A DNA stretch of 64,000 bases from Pseudomonas sp. Q11 (GCF_024494355.1 NZ_JAKNQY010000005.1:142572-206571), one strand, 5' to 3'. Counted from the first letter of the stretch, positions 1 through 11,085 are shown. Notes: generated by a model not told the origin, from the sequence alone. Numbers and translations: made by a program.

Positions 1-11
1 AACGCAAAACC

Positions 12-101
12 TGTGGGAGCGAGCCTGCTCGCGATAGTGGTCTATCAGTCGACATCGTCACTGGCAGATCCGACGCCATCGCGAGCAGGCTCGCTCCCAC
101 A
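12..101. repeat. REP pair (inverted, BIME-like)
   Basis: Two copies of the Pseudomonas REP palindrome face each other: TGTGGGAGCGAGCCTGCTCG from 12 and its reverse complement ending at 101, about 40 bases apart. The paired form can fold into a long hairpin. Apart from this pair, nothing gene-like is seen in bases 1-245. Confidence 0.9.
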
Positions 102-245
102 GGAGGGCTCTGTGCGTCAAGAAATCGGGTCGTTTAGAAGGCTTTTTTAAGGTGGGCGAGCGGGTTTTGCGCGACCCACAACAAAAGGATATGAGCCTTG
201 TCGCCGCCGCTATGAGTGCCCATCGCATGAAGCGTTGAGGTCGCG

Positions 246-881
246 TCAGACGCTCTCACGCTTGGGCAAATACGGCGGCAAATACAACCCTAGGTAAGCA
301 TCGAACACCCGCATGCCTTCTTCGGCCATGCGCGGGGTGATCAGGCCGTGTTGTTGCACCGAGCGGGCGTAGACGCGGTCGCCCAGTTCCATGGCCAGGG
401 CGAACACATCAACGTCATTGGGCAATGTCGGCAGCTCGAAATGGCGAGCGAAGAGTTTGTGCAACAATTCGCCGAGTTCGAGATCGTGCTGACGGTCGGC
501 CTGGATGACTTCGGTCAGGCCATGTTGGGCCAGGATCAGTTGGCGGGCGGCGGCGTCCTCGCTGTAGATGGCGAGCATGCGTTGCTCCACCAGCCGCGAC
601 AGGTCGTGCCAGTGGTTCAGTCGGTGATGATCGATCGGCACTTGCAGGCAGGCGCGAAAGGCGGCGTGGACGTCGGCGGTCAGCCCTTGAAGCAGAGCCG
701 GGACGCTGGCGAAGAAGTGATACACCGAGGAGGGCGGGATGCTGGCGCGCTCGGCGACGCTGTAGATCGACAGGCTGGCCACGCCTTCGGCAGCAAGCAG
801 CGTGCGGGCGGCATCGAGAATCGAGTCGATCCGGGCCTGGCTGCGGGCGCGAGGCTTGCGAGGGGTGGCGGTGCGCGTCAT
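246..881 (-). CDS. TetR/AcrR family transcriptional regulator
   Basis: A 211-residue DNA-binding repressor-type protein. The N-terminus carries the TetR helix-turn-helix: RSQARIDSILDAARTLLAAEGV (approximately residues 13-34) then the recognition helix region IPPSSVYHFFASVPALL at 48-64. The remaining ~140 helical residues would form the ligand and dimer domain. The start is set by CAGGAG seven bases upstream of the ATG. It lies downstream of spuI on the same strand, separated by REP copies and a terminator, so it is probably its own unit. In P. aeruginosa the TetR regulator AguR lies near the spu genes, which makes a polyamine or agmatine role possible, but the ligand is unknown. Confidence 0.85.
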   Translation of the reverse strand: MTRTATPRKPRARSQARIDSILDAARTLLAAEGVASLSIYSVAERASIPPSSVYHFFASVPALLQGLTADVHAAFRACLQVPIDHHRLNHWHDLSRLVEQRMLAIYSEDAAARQLILAQHGLTEVIQADRQHDLELGELLHKLFARHFELPTLPNDVDVFALAMELGDRVYARSVQQHGLITPRMAEEGMRVFDAYLGLYLPPYLPKRESV

Positions 882-945
882 GGGTGTCTCCTGCGGGGCT
901 GCCGGGCATTGTACGAGCCGGCTTCTGTGTTGTCTGCCAAGCCGT

Positions 946-1036
946 CATCGCGAGCAGGCTCGCTCCCACACGGAACTGCAGCGAACACGCAGATGTAGTC
1001 GGCAGAGGCCAATGTGGGAGCGAGCCTGCTCGCGAT
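946..1036. repeat. REP pair
   Basis: An inverted REP copy (946-970) is followed by a forward copy (1013-1036). They fill much of the gap between the spuI terminator and the TetR gene. Confidence 0.88.
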
Positions 1037-1066
1037 CCGCCGAAGGCGGGCATCCAGCAAAAGACA

Positions 1067-1111
1067 TAAAAAAACGCCGCAGCCCCAAAAAAGGCCTGTG
1101 GCGTTTTTTAT
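1067..1111 (-). terminator. Rho-independent terminator of spuI
   Basis: An imperfect hairpin (AAAAAACGCCGCAG pairing with CTGTGGCGTTTTTT) lies 11 bases past the spuI stop. A-runs and T-runs on both sides let it work in either direction. Confidence 0.8.
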
Positions 1112-1121
1112 TGCAACCCGC

Positions 1122-2498
1122 TTACACGGTATGCAGGTACCAGTTGTACTCAAGGTCGGAGATGGAGTGTTCGAACTCCTCCAGCTCGCTTTCCTTGCAG
1201 GCCACGAAGATATCGATGTATTTCGGATCGATGTACTTGGCCATGACCTCGCTGTCGTCCAGCTCACGCAGGGCATCACGCAGGTTGTTCGGCAGGCTCT
1301 GCTCGTTCTGCTCGTAGCTGTTGCCTTCCACCGGAGCCCCGGGCTCGATCTTGTTGACCAGGCCATGGTGCACGCCCGCCAGTACGGCGGCCATCAGCAG
1401 GTACGGGTTGGCGTCGGCACCGGCCACGCGGTGTTCCAGGCGCACCGCATCGGCGGAGCCTGTGGGTACGCGCAGGGCCACGGTGCGGTTATCCAGGCCC
1501 CAGGTCGGCGAGTTCGGCACGTAGAACTGTGCGCCGAAACGACGGTAGGAGTTCACGTTCGGGCAGAGGAAAGCCATCTGCGCCGGCAGGGTCTCGAGCA
1601 CACCGCCGATCGCGTGACGCAGTGCGGCGTTCTGCTCGGGATCCTCGCTGGCAAAAATATTCTTGCCATCTTTATCCAGAATCGAAATGTGAACGTGCAG
1701 ACCATTACCCGCCTGGCCCGGATACGGCTTGGCCATGAAGGTGGTGTCCATTTCATGGTCGTAGGCGATGTTCTTGATCAGGCGCTTGAGCAGTACCGCG
1801 TAGTCGCAGGCCTTGATCGGGTCGGCAACGTGGTGCAGGTTCACTTCGAACTGCGCCGGGGCACTTTCCTTGACGATGGCATCGGCGGGAATGCCTTGCT
1901 CCTTGGCTCCTTCCAGAATGTCCTGGAGGCAATCGACGTATTCGTCGAGGTCGTCAATCAGATAGACCTGTGTCGAGTGCGGGCGTTTGCCGGAGATCGG
2001 CGAGCGGGGCGGTTGCGGGCGTCCATTCACGTTCTCCTGGTCGATCAGGTAGAACTCCAGCTCGAATGCCGCGCAAATGGTCAGGCCCAGTTCATCGAAC
2101 TTGGTCACGACCTGGCGCAGGACTTCGCGAGGGTCAGCGAAGAAAGGGTCACCTTCAAGTTCGTGCATGGTCATTAACAGTTGCGCGGTAGGGCGCTTCT
2201 GCCAGGGTTCATTGCACAAGGTGTCGGGGATTGGATAACAGATCCGGTCAGCGTCGCCGATGTCCAGGCCCAGGCCGGTGCTTTCCACCGTGGAGCCATT
2301 GATATCCAGGGCAAATAAAGAGGCCGGCAGGTTGATGCCTTTCTCGTAAACCTTGTGGAGGCTGGTGCGTTCGATGCGCTTGCCGCGCACCACACCATTC
2401 ATATCCGCAATCAGAAGGTCAACGTACAGAACCTCAGGATGTTCCTTAAGGAACGCGTTCGCTTCGTTAAGCTGAACGGCACGCGGGGGTACCGACAT
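1122..2498 (-). CDS. spuI: Gamma-glutamylpolyamine synthetase (glutamine-synthetase family)
   Basis: This 458-residue protein belongs to the type I glutamine synthetase fold. It is predicted to ligate glutamate to putrescine or another polyamine with ATP, the first step of the gamma-glutamyl route. Visible landmarks are the N-terminal beta-grasp stretch YVDLLIADMNGVVRGKRI, the metal-binding ELEFYL segment, the NGLHVHIS motif and the ATP-site segment FMAKPYPGQ. It diverges from spuA-spuB-spuC across 278 bases. A second homologue, spuB, lies nearby, as in P. aeruginosa, and such paralogues differ in amine preference, so the exact substrate cannot be read from sequence. Confidence 0.88.
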   Translation of the reverse strand: MSVPPRAVQLNEANAFLKEHPEVLYVDLLIADMNGVVRGKRIERTSLHKVYEKGINLPASLFALDINGSTVESTGLGLDIGDADRICYPIPDTLCNEPWQKRPTAQLLMTMHELEGDPFFADPREVLRQVVTKFDELGLTICAAFELEFYLIDQENVNGRPQPPRSPISGKRPHSTQVYLIDDLDEYVDCLQDILEGAKEQGIPADAIVKESAPAQFEVNLHHVADPIKACDYAVLLKRLIKNIAYDHEMDTTFMAKPYPGQAGNGLHVHISILDKDGKNIFASEDPEQNAALRHAIGGVLETLPAQMAFLCPNVNSYRRFGAQFYVPNSPTWGLDNRTVALRVPTGSADAVRLEHRVAGADANPYLLMAAVLAGVHHGLVNKIEPGAPVEGNSYEQNEQSLPNNLRDALRELDDSEVMAKYIDPKYIDIFVACKESELEEFEHSISDLEYNWYLHTV

Positions 2499-2776
2499 GA
2501 TGCAACACCTTTGTTGTTAAAAATATCAATCATTGATCTCTTCTAAACCCAGTCAACCCGAACGGCATGCCGAAGTCAAGCAGGGCCTTTTTTGCTCTAA
2601 AAAAGCACCTGCGGGGCTTTTTTGAGGCAATTTGGGGCGTTTTTTTCCCTTTGGGGGCGGTGATGCCCGCAGGCTTGAGCGGGCCGTGTTGTATTTTTTA
2701 CGGGGGTGTTGTGTAAAAAAATGAACAAGGCTAAGCTCGATTCAAACCCATAACAGCAATAATACCGGGGTGCTTC
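2499..2776. promoter_or_regulatory. Divergent spuI/spuA promoter region
   Basis: These 278 non-coding bases separate two divergent polyamine units. They are rich in A and T runs (GCTCTAAAAAAGC, GCTTTTTTG, GCGTTTTTTTCCC), unlike the GC-rich coding DNA on both sides. Promoters for both directions are expected here. No specific operator could be assigned. Confidence 0.6.
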
Positions 2777-3553
2777 ATGTCTCGCCTGCCGTTAATCGGC
2801 GTCACCACCTGCTCCAGGCAGATTGGCCTGCATGCGTATCACATCAGCGGCGACAAATATTCCCGGGCTGTCGCGACAGCCGCCAAGGGCTTGCCCCTGC
2901 TGATCCCGTCGCTGGCGGATCTGTTCTCCCCGTCCGATATTCTGGACGCCCTGGACGGCATTCTTTTTACCGGCTCTCCTTCCAATATAGAACCTGTTCA
3001 TTATCAAGGCCCCGCCAGCGCGCCGGGCACTGATCATGACCCTGCACGCGATGCCACCACCCTGCCGTTGATCCGCGCCGCTGTCGATGCGGGTATCCCG
3101 GTGCTGGGTATCTGCCGTGGTTTCCAGGAAATGAACGTAGCCTTTGGCGGCAGCCTGCATCAGAACGTTCATGAAGTGGGAACCTTCATCGATCATCGTG
3201 AAGATGACACTCAATCGGTGGATGTCCAGTACGGCCCGGCCCATGCCATACATATCCAGCCTGACGGTATCCTGGCAGGCCTGGGGCTGCCGCAGGTGAT
3301 TCAGGTCAACTCGATCCACAGCCAGGGCATCGAGCGCCTGGCGCCAGCCCTGCGGGCCGAAGCGCTGGCGGCTGATGGTTTGATTGAGGCCGTCTCGATG
3401 GCACAAGGCAAGGCTTTTGCTTTAGGTGTGCAATGGCATCCTGAATGGGAGGTCAGCTCCAATCCGTACTACCTTGCGATTTTCCAGGCATTTGGCGATG
3501 CCTGCCGGGCAAGGGCAACACAACGCGACGCCGATGCGTCAAACAACGCCTGA
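2777..3553 (+). CDS. spuA: Gamma-glutamyl-GABA hydrolase (class I glutamine amidotransferase-like)
   Basis: A 258-residue PuuD/SpuA-type hydrolase that releases GABA or a related acid from the gamma-glutamyl intermediate. The catalytic triad is visible: the nucleophile cysteine in VLGICRGFQEMN (approximately residue 115) and the His/Glu pair in GVQWHPEWE near the C-terminus. It is first in the spuABC run and is followed by spuB after 40 bases. The ribosome binding site is weak (GGGGTG). Confidence 0.88.
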   Translation: MSRLPLIGVTTCSRQIGLHAYHISGDKYSRAVATAAKGLPLLIPSLADLFSPSDILDALDGILFTGSPSNIEPVHYQGPASAPGTDHDPARDATTLPLIRAAVDAGIPVLGICRGFQEMNVAFGGSLHQNVHEVGTFIDHREDDTQSVDVQYGPAHAIHIQPDGILAGLGLPQVIQVNSIHSQGIERLAPALRAEALAADGLIEAVSMAQGKAFALGVQWHPEWEVSSNPYYLAIFQAFGDACRARATQRDADASNNA

Positions 3554-3593
3554 CTACTAATAGCAGCCAGGAAACTCACGCCTAGAGGCATTT

Positions 3594-4952
3594 ATGAGTA
3601 ACAACCTCGACCAGCTCACCGATTGGTTGAAAGACCATAAGATCACAGAAGTCGAATGCATGATTGGCGACCTGACCGGCATTACCCGGGGCAAGATCTC
3701 GCCGACCAACAAGTTCATTGCCGAAAAAGGCATGCGCCTGCCCGAGAGCGTTCTGCTCCAGACCGTTACGGGCGACTATGTCGAAGACGACATCTATTAC
3801 GAACTGCTCGACCCTGCCGACATCGACATGATGTGCCGCCCGGACGAAAACGCAGTGTTCCTTGTGCCGTGGGCCATCGAGCCCACCGCCCAGGTTATCC
3901 ACGACTCGTACGACAAGCATGGCAACCCCATCGAACTGTCGCCGCGCAACGTGCTCAAGAAAGTGCTCAAGCTCTATGCCGACAAGGGCTGGCAACCGAT
4001 CGTCGCGCCTGAAATGGAGTTCTACCTGACCAAGCGCAGCGACGACCCGGACTTCCCATTGCAGCCGCCCATTGGCCGCTCCGGTCGCCCGGAAACCGGC
4101 CGCCAGTCGTTCTCCATTGAAGCGGCCAACGAATTCGACCCGTTGTTCGAGGACGTCTATGACTGGTGCGAACTGCAGGAGCTGGACCTCGATACGCTGA
4201 TCCATGAGGACGGCACGGCGCAGATGGAAATCAATTTCCGTCATGGCGACGCCTTGTCCCTGGCCGACCAGATCCTGGTGTTCAAGCGCACCATGCGCGA
4301 GGCGGCGCTCAAGCACAACGTAGCCGCCACCTTCATGGCCAAGCCCATGACCGGCGAGCCCGGCAGTGCGATGCACCTGCACCAGAGCATCATCGACAAA
4401 GACACCGGCAAGAACGTCTTTTCCAATGACGACGGGACCATGAGCACGCTGTTCCTGAATCACATCGGGGGCCTGCAGAAGTTCATCCCCGAGCTGCTGC
4501 CGCTGTTCGCCCCCAACGTCAACTCGTTCCGCCGTTTCCTGCCCGACACCTCGGCGCCGGTGAACGTGGAATGGGGTGAAGAGAACCGCACTGTGGGCCT
4601 GCGCGTACCGGAAGCCGGGCCGCAGAACCGTCGGGTGGAAAACCGTCTGCCGGGCGCCGACGCCAACCCGTACCTGGCGATCGCCGCCAGCCTGTTGTGC
4701 GGCTACATCGGCATGGTCGAAGGCATCAACCCGAGCGCGCCGGTGGTGGGACGAGGGTATGAGCGTCGCAACCTGCGTCTGCCACTGACCATCGAAGATG
4801 CCCTCGAGCGCATGGAAAACAGCGCCACCATCGAGAAGTACCTGGGTAAGAAATTCATCACAGGCTACGTCGCGGTCAAGCGGGCCGAGCATGAAAACTT
4901 CAAGCGCGTCATCAGTTCGTGGGAGCGGGAATTCCTGCTCTTTGCCGTCTGA
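3594..4952 (+). CDS. spuB: Gamma-glutamylpolyamine synthetase (glutamine-synthetase family)
   Basis: This 452-residue protein is a paralogue of spuI. It has the same fold signatures: ECMIGDLTGITRGK at the N-terminus, APEMEFYL, GSAMHLHQSI for the HxH metal site, and the FMAKPMTGEPG nucleotide segment. It sits between the hydrolase and the aminotransferase, which places it in gamma-glutamylation of putrescine or of its oxidised product. The pair of diverged synthetases in one locus suggests separate substrates, for example diamine against polyamine. Confidence 0.87.
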   Translation: MSNNLDQLTDWLKDHKITEVECMIGDLTGITRGKISPTNKFIAEKGMRLPESVLLQTVTGDYVEDDIYYELLDPADIDMMCRPDENAVFLVPWAIEPTAQVIHDSYDKHGNPIELSPRNVLKKVLKLYADKGWQPIVAPEMEFYLTKRSDDPDFPLQPPIGRSGRPETGRQSFSIEAANEFDPLFEDVYDWCELQELDLDTLIHEDGTAQMEINFRHGDALSLADQILVFKRTMREAALKHNVAATFMAKPMTGEPGSAMHLHQSIIDKDTGKNVFSNDDGTMSTLFLNHIGGLQKFIPELLPLFAPNVNSFRRFLPDTSAPVNVEWGEENRTVGLRVPEAGPQNRRVENRLPGADANPYLAIAASLLCGYIGMVEGINPSAPVVGRGYERRNLRLPLTIEDALERMENSATIEKYLGKKFITGYVAVKRAEHENFKRVISSWEREFLLFAV

Positions 4953-5012
4953 AGCGCCGGGCGGGACTGCCTCAGGCAGTTCCGTCCCCACCGATACACA
5001 AGGAGAATTCGC

Positions 5013-6377
5013 ATGACCGGCAACAATCCGCAAACCCGTAAATGGCAGGCCCTGAGCAACGATCACCACCTGGCGCCATTCAGCGACTTCAAGCAGCTCA
5101 AAGAGAAAGGCCCGCGCATCATCACCCACGCCAAGGGCGTTTACCTGTGGGACAGTGAAGGCAACAAGATCCTCGATGGCATGGCCGGCCTCTGGTGCGT
5201 GGCCGTCGGCTACGGCCGCGACGAACTGGCCGACGCCGCCAGCCAGCAGATGCGCGAGCTGCCGTACTACAACCTGTTCTTCCAGACCGCCCACCCGCCG
5301 GTGCTGGAATTGTCCAAAGCCATCGCCGACATCGCCCCTGAAGGCATGAACCACGTGTTCTTCACCGGCTCCGGCTCCGAAGGCAACGACACCATGCTGC
5401 GTATGGTCCGCCACTACTGGGCGATCAAGGGCCAGCCGAATAAAAAAGTCATCATCAGCCGCAAGAACGGTTATCACGGCTCGACCGTGGCCGGCGCGAG
5501 CCTGGGCGGCATGACGTACATGCACGAGCAGGGCGACCTGCCGATCCCCGGCATTGTCCACATCGCCCAACCATACTGGTTCGGCGAGGGCGGCGACATG
5601 AGCCCGGAAGAGTTCGGCGTATGGGCGGCCAACCAGTTGGAAGAAAAGATCCTGGAAATCGGCGTGGACAATGTCGGTGCCTTCATCGCCGAGCCGATCC
5701 AGGGCGCGGGCGGAGTCATCGTGCCGCCGGACAGCTACTGGCCGCGCATGAAGGAAATCCTCGCCAAGTACGACATCCTGTTCGTGGCCGATGAAGTTAT
5801 CTGTGGTTTCGGTCGCACCGGTGAGTGGTTCGGTACCGATCATTACGGGTTGAAACCCCACATGATGACCATCGCCAAGGGCCTGACCTCCGGCTACATC
5901 CCCATGGGCGGGCTGATCGTGCGCGACGATGTCGTGGCGGTGCTCAACGAAGGCGGCGACTTCAACCACGGGTTTACCTATTCCGGTCACCCGGTAGCCG
6001 CTGCGGTGGCCTTGGAAAACATCCGCATTCTGCGCGACGAAAAGATCGTCGAGCGTGTTCATGGCGAAACGGCACCCTATTTGCAACAGCGCCTGCGGGA
6101 ACTGAACGATCATCCGCTGGTGGGTGAGGTGCGCGGTGTCGGCTTGCTGGGGGCGATTGAACTGGTTCAGGACAAGGCCACGCGCAAGCGCTACGAAGGC
6201 AGGGGTGTGGGCATGATCTGCCGGCAGTTCTGTTTTGATAACGGGCTGATCATGCGCGCCGTGGGTGACACCATGATCATTGCGCCGCCGCTGGTGATCA
6301 GCAAGGCCGAGATCGATGAGCTGGTGGCCAAGGCGCGGCACTGCCTGGACCTGACGCTCAGTGCGTTGCAAGGCTAA
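5013..6377 (+). CDS. spuC: Putrescine/polyamine:pyruvate aminotransferase (class III, PLP)
   Basis: A 454-residue omega-aminotransferase that moves the terminal amino group of putrescine, spermidine or cadaverine to pyruvate. The class III signature is clear: FTGSGSEGNDTMLR for cofactor phosphate, the aspartate in ILFVADEVICGFGRTGEWF, and the PLP lysine in MTIAKGLTSGYIPMGG. The start follows AAGGAG eight bases upstream. The 166-base gap to spuD has no terminator that I can see, so read-through into the transporter genes is possible. Confidence 0.9.
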   Translation: MTGNNPQTRKWQALSNDHHLAPFSDFKQLKEKGPRIITHAKGVYLWDSEGNKILDGMAGLWCVAVGYGRDELADAASQQMRELPYYNLFFQTAHPPVLELSKAIADIAPEGMNHVFFTGSGSEGNDTMLRMVRHYWAIKGQPNKKVIISRKNGYHGSTVAGASLGGMTYMHEQGDLPIPGIVHIAQPYWFGEGGDMSPEEFGVWAANQLEEKILEIGVDNVGAFIAEPIQGAGGVIVPPDSYWPRMKEILAKYDILFVADEVICGFGRTGEWFGTDHYGLKPHMMTIAKGLTSGYIPMGGLIVRDDVVAVLNEGGDFNHGFTYSGHPVAAAVALENIRILRDEKIVERVHGETAPYLQQRLRELNDHPLVGEVRGVGLLGAIELVQDKATRKRYEGRGVGMICRQFCFDNGLIMRAVGDTMIIAPPLVISKAEIDELVAKARHCLDLTLSALQG

Positions 6378-6543
6378 GTGCTAGGCTCTGAGCGAGGCGC
6401 CCGTACGGGCCTCGTCCAGCGTAAACAAAAGGCTGGGCTTTTGTTGAAAGGCTGGCCTGTAACTTGCCAGACTACCGGCTGTTCAAGTTGCCCGCGAGCC
6501 GGCTGCTGAACGACGGCTAAGAAGAATAACTGGAGCATTTTTC

Positions 6544-7671
6544 ATGAAGGCATTAGGCATGAAGACATTAGGTATGAAGATGGCTGGCAAGACCCTCCTC
6601 GCCATGTCCCTGACGGGCGTGATGGCGAGTCCTGTTCAGGCGGACGACAAAGTGCTGCACGTCTATAACTGGTCCGATTACATTGCCCCGGACACGGTCG
6701 CCAAGTTCGAGAAAGAGACGGGGATCAAGGTCGTCTACGACGTGTTCGACAGCAACGAGACCCTGGAAGCCAAATTGCTGGCGGGCAAGTCCGGTTATGA
6801 CATCGTGGTGCCGTCGAACAACTTCCTGGCCAAGCAGATCAAGGCCGGCGTTTACCAGGAGCTGGACAAGTCCAAGCTGCCGGACTGGAAGAACCTGGAT
6901 ACGGACTTGCTCAAAGCCGTGGGTGACGCCAGCGACAAGGGCAACAAATATGCCTTCCCGTACATGTGGGGCTCCATCGGTATTGGCTACAACCCGGAGA
7001 AGGTCAAGGCCGCACTGGGTATCGACAAGATCGATTCGTGGGACGTGGTGTTCAAACCGGAAAACATGGCCAAGCTCAAGAGCTGCGGCGTGAGTTTCCT
7101 CGATGCACCGACCGAGATGATTCCGGCGGCACTGCATTACCTGGGCAAGCCGACCGACAGCAAGGACAAGGCCGACCTGAAGGCCGCTGAAGACCTGTTC
7201 CTGAAGATTCGTCCTTCGGTTGCCTATTTCCACTCCTCCAAATACATCTCGGACCTGGCCAACGGCAACATCTGCGTGGCCGTGGGCTACTCCGGTGACC
7301 TCGAACAGTCCAAGGAGCGCGCCAAGGAAGCCGGAGACAAGGTCAAGCTCAGCTACGTCATTCCAAAAGAAGGCGCCGGCACGTTCTATGACATGGTCGC
7401 CATTCCCAAGGACGCCGAGAACGTCGAGTCCGCCTACAAGTTCATGAACTTCCTGATGCAGCCGCAAATCATGGCTGAAATCACCAACGCCGTACGTTTC
7501 CCGAACGGTAACAAGGCGGCCACGCCACTGGTGGACAAGGACATCACCAGCGATCCGAGCATCTACCCGTCTGACGAAGTGAAGAAGCAGCTGTACGCAA
7601 TCAGCGATCTGGATGCCGCCACATTGCGTCTGATCACCCGCAGCTGGACCAAGATCAAGTCCGGTAAATAA
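6544..7671 (+). CDS. spuD: Periplasmic polyamine-binding protein (PotF-like)
   Basis: This 375-residue substrate-binding protein has an N-terminal signal peptide: a Lys-rich start, a hydrophobic core [13 protein letters not shown] and an AQ/AD-type cleavage region near residue 34. The mature part begins [13 protein letters not shown], typical of the PotD/PotF family, with conserved [17 protein letters not shown] and the [17 protein letters not shown] stretch. Several in-frame Met codons occur within the first 13 codons. The ATG at 6544 is preferred because of GGAG nine bases upstream. It shares strong similarity with the adjacent spuE. Confidence 0.9.
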   Translation: MKALGMKTLGMKMAGKTLLAMSLTGVMASPVQADDKVLHVYNWSDYIAPDTVAKFEKETGIKVVYDVFDSNETLEAKLLAGKSGYDIVVPSNNFLAKQIKAGVYQELDKSKLPDWKNLDTDLLKAVGDASDKGNKYAFPYMWGSIGIGYNPEKVKAALGIDKIDSWDVVFKPENMAKLKSCGVSFLDAPTEMIPAALHYLGKPTDSKDKADLKAAEDLFLKIRPSVAYFHSSKYISDLANGNICVAVGYSGDLEQSKERAKEAGDKVKLSYVIPKEGAGTFYDMVAIPKDAENVESAYKFMNFLMQPQIMAEITNAVRFPNGNKAATPLVDKDITSDPSIYPSDEVKKQLYAISDLDAATLRLITRSWTKIKSGK

Positions 7672-7687
7672 GCCGGTCTGAAGCATC

Positions 7688-7726
7688 TTCCTGTTGTCGC
7701 CGGCATCGCGGCGGCGGCAACAGGAA
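7688..7726. promoter_or_regulatory. Strong stem-loop between spuD and spuE
   Basis: Fifteen bases from 7688 (TTCCTGTTGTCGCCG) pair with 7712-7726 with one G-U pair around a 9-base loop. There is no T-run, so it is more likely an mRNA stabiliser or processing site protecting the 3' end of spuD than a terminator. Confidence 0.7.
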
Positions 7727-7844
7727 CAATTAAATGACTAAAAGTTTTGCTGGATCGGTTTATCGAGGGTAAGTTGCGCGCCGGTTTTGTTGCAGGGCAC
7801 ATCGCTGCCAGGTAACGGGGGGCAACTTGGGCCCAACTATTTAA

Positions 7845-8954
<1,110 letters not shown>

Positions 8955-9025
8955 CGTCAAGCGCTTTAACTATTCCAAGGCTCGTCCGCGCAGGGCGAGC
9001 TGCAAATTTTGTGGGAGTTTCGTAA

Positions 9026-10168
9026 ATGGCAGTTGCCTCCGGCGCCTATAAGAAAGCCCTCGAGGGCGACCAGACACCCAAGCAGGTGTTGGTCAAAATC
9101 GACCGGGTCACGAAAAAGTTCGACGAGACGATTGCCGTGGACGATGTGTCCCTGGAAATCAAGAAAGGCGAAATCTTCGCCCTGCTCGGCGGTTCGGGAT
9201 CGGGCAAATCCACCTTGCTGCGCATGCTGGCGGGTTTCGAACGGCCCACGGAGGGGCGCATTTTCCTCGACGGTGTAGACATCACCGACATGCCGCCCTA
9301 TGAGCGGCCGATCAACATGATGTTCCAGTCCTACGCCTTGTTTCCCCACATGACCGTGGCGCAGAACATTGCCTTCGGCCTGCAACAGGACAAGATCCCG
9401 AAAGCCGAGGTCGACGCCCGCGTGGCCGAAATGCTCAAGCTGGTGCAAATGAGCCAGTACGCCAAGCGCAAGCCGCACCAGCTCTCCGGCGGCCAGCGTC
9501 AACGTGTGGCCCTGGCCCGTTCCCTGGCCAAGCGGCCAAAATTGTTGCTGCTCGACGAGCCGATGGGTGCCTTGGACAAGAAGCTACGCTCGCAGATGCA
9601 GCTTGAGCTGGTCGAGATCATCGAGCGGGTTGGCGTAACCTGCGTCATGGTGACCCACGATCAGGAAGAGGCCATGACCATGGCCGAGCGCATCGCGATC
9701 ATGCACCTGGGCTGGATCGCCCAGATCGGTAGCCCGATCGATATCTACGAAACCCCCACCAGCCGGCTGGTCTGCGAGTTCATCGGCAACGTCAACATCT
9801 TCGAGACCGAAGTGGTGGAAGACGCCGAAGGCCATGCGGTGCTGACCTGCAAGGACCTGGACCGCAACATCTACGTGGGCCACGGCATCAGTACCTCGGT
9901 GCAGGACAAGTCGGTCACCTACGCCATCCGCCCGGAAAAACTGCTGGTCACCGCCGAACAGCCGGACTGCGAGCACAACTGGTCCAGCGGCAAGGTTCAT
10001 GACATCGCCTACCTGGGCGGCCATTCGGTGTTTTACGTCGAGTTGCCAAGCGGCAAGCTGGTGCAATCCTTCGTCGCCAACGCCGAACGCCGTGGCCAGC
10101 GTCCGACCTGGGGCGACCAGGTATTCGTGTGGTGGGAAGACGACAGCGGCGTGGTGCTTCGCTCATGA
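9026..10168 (+). CDS. spuF: Polyamine ABC transporter ATP-binding protein
   Basis: A 380-residue PotA/PotG-type ATPase. Walker A is GGSGSGKST (approximately 55-63), the ABC signature is LSGGQRQRVALAR, Walker B is LLLLDEPMGALD, and the H-loop histidine is in VMVTHDQEEA. The C-terminal ~120 residues form the TOBE domain (YAIRPEKLLVT). It couples ATP hydrolysis to import through SpuG and SpuH. The last codons overlap the spuG start (ATGA). Confidence 0.93.
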   Translation: MAVASGAYKKALEGDQTPKQVLVKIDRVTKKFDETIAVDDVSLEIKKGEIFALLGGSGSGKSTLLRMLAGFERPTEGRIFLDGVDITDMPPYERPINMMFQSYALFPHMTVAQNIAFGLQQDKIPKAEVDARVAEMLKLVQMSQYAKRKPHQLSGGQRQRVALARSLAKRPKLLLLDEPMGALDKKLRSQMQLELVEIIERVGVTCVMVTHDQEEAMTMAERIAIMHLGWIAQIGSPIDIYETPTSRLVCEFIGNVNIFETEVVEDAEGHAVLTCKDLDRNIYVGHGISTSVQDKSVTYAIRPEKLLVTAEQPDCEHNWSSGKVHDIAYLGGHSVFYVELPSGKLVQSFVANAERRGQRPTWGDQVFVWWEDDSGVVLRS

Positions 10169-11085
10169 ACATGCGCAAATTCAAACGCCGACTCGACCGA
10201 ATAACACCCGGTGGCCGTCAACTGGTTATCGGGGTGCCCTTCATCTGGCTGTTCCTGTTCTTCATGCTGCCGTTTTTCATCGTCCTGAAGATCAGTTTTG
10301 CCGAAGCCGATGTGGCCATTCCGCCGTACACCGAGATCTACAGCTACATCGACCAGAAGCTGCAGGTGCTGCTCAACTTCAGTAACTATGTGCTGCTCAG
10401 CGAAGATGATCTGTACATCGCTGCCTACCTTGGCTCGCTGAAGATGGCGCTGATCAGCACTGTCTTGTGCCTGCTGATCGGCTACCCGATGGCTTACGCC
10501 ATCGCCAAGGCCCGCCAGGACCTGCAAACGGTACTTCTGCTGCTGATCATGATGCCGACCTGGACCGCGATCCTGATCCGCGTCTACGCCTGGATGGGCA
10601 TCCTCAGCAACAACGGTCTGCTCAACGGCTTTTTGATGACCATGGGCTGGATCAGCGAGCCGCTGCAGATCCTCAACACCAACCTGGCGGTGTACATCGG
10701 CATCGTCTACTCGTACCTGCCGTTCATGATCCTGCCGCTCTACGCCAACCTGGTGAAGCACGATCCCAGTCTGCTGGAAGCGGCGTCCGACCTGGGGTCG
10801 AGCACCTTCAACAGCTTCTGGAAAATCACCGTGCCCCTGTCCAAGAACGGCATCATCGCTGGCGGCATGCTGGTGTTCATCCCGGTGGTGGGCGAGTTCG
10901 TGATACCGGAACTGCTGGGCGGCCCGGAAACGCTGATGATCGGCAAAGTGCTGTGGCAGGAATTTTTCAACAACCGTGACTGGCCGGTGGCGTCCGCCCT
11001 GGCAGTGGTGATGCTGGCGATCCTGATCGTGCCCATCATCCTGTTCAACCGCAGTCAGGCCAAAGAAATGGAGGGCAAGGAATGA
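10165..11085 (+). CDS. spuG: Polyamine ABC transporter permease
   Basis: A 306-residue inner-membrane permease with about six membrane segments (first FIWLFLFFMLPFFIVLKI). The cytoplasmic EAA loop that docks on SpuF is EAASDLGSSTFNSFWKITVPLS. The ATG at 10165 overlaps the spuF stop as ATGA, which fixes the start and implies translational coupling. A longer reading frame begins further upstream but inside spuF. Confidence 0.92.
   Translation: MNMRKFKRRLDRITPGGRQLVIGVPFIWLFLFFMLPFFIVLKISFAEADVAIPPYTEIYSYIDQKLQVLLNFSNYVLLSEDDLYIAAYLGSLKMALISTVLCLLIGYPMAYAIAKARQDLQTVLLLLIMMPTWTAILIRVYAWMGILSNNGLLNGFLMTMGWISEPLQILNTNLAVYIGIVYSYLPFMILPLYANLVKHDPSLLEAASDLGSSTFNSFWKITVPLSKNGIIAGGMLVFIPVVGEFVIPELLGGPETLMIGKVLWQEFFNNRDWPVASALAVVMLAILIVPIILFNRSQAKEMEGKE

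Noticed and set aside
3582..6371. A 929-codon open frame on the minus strand
   Set aside because: It is antisense to spuB and spuC, both strongly supported by family motifs. High-GC codon bias opens the opposite strand; the translated sequence has no family features.
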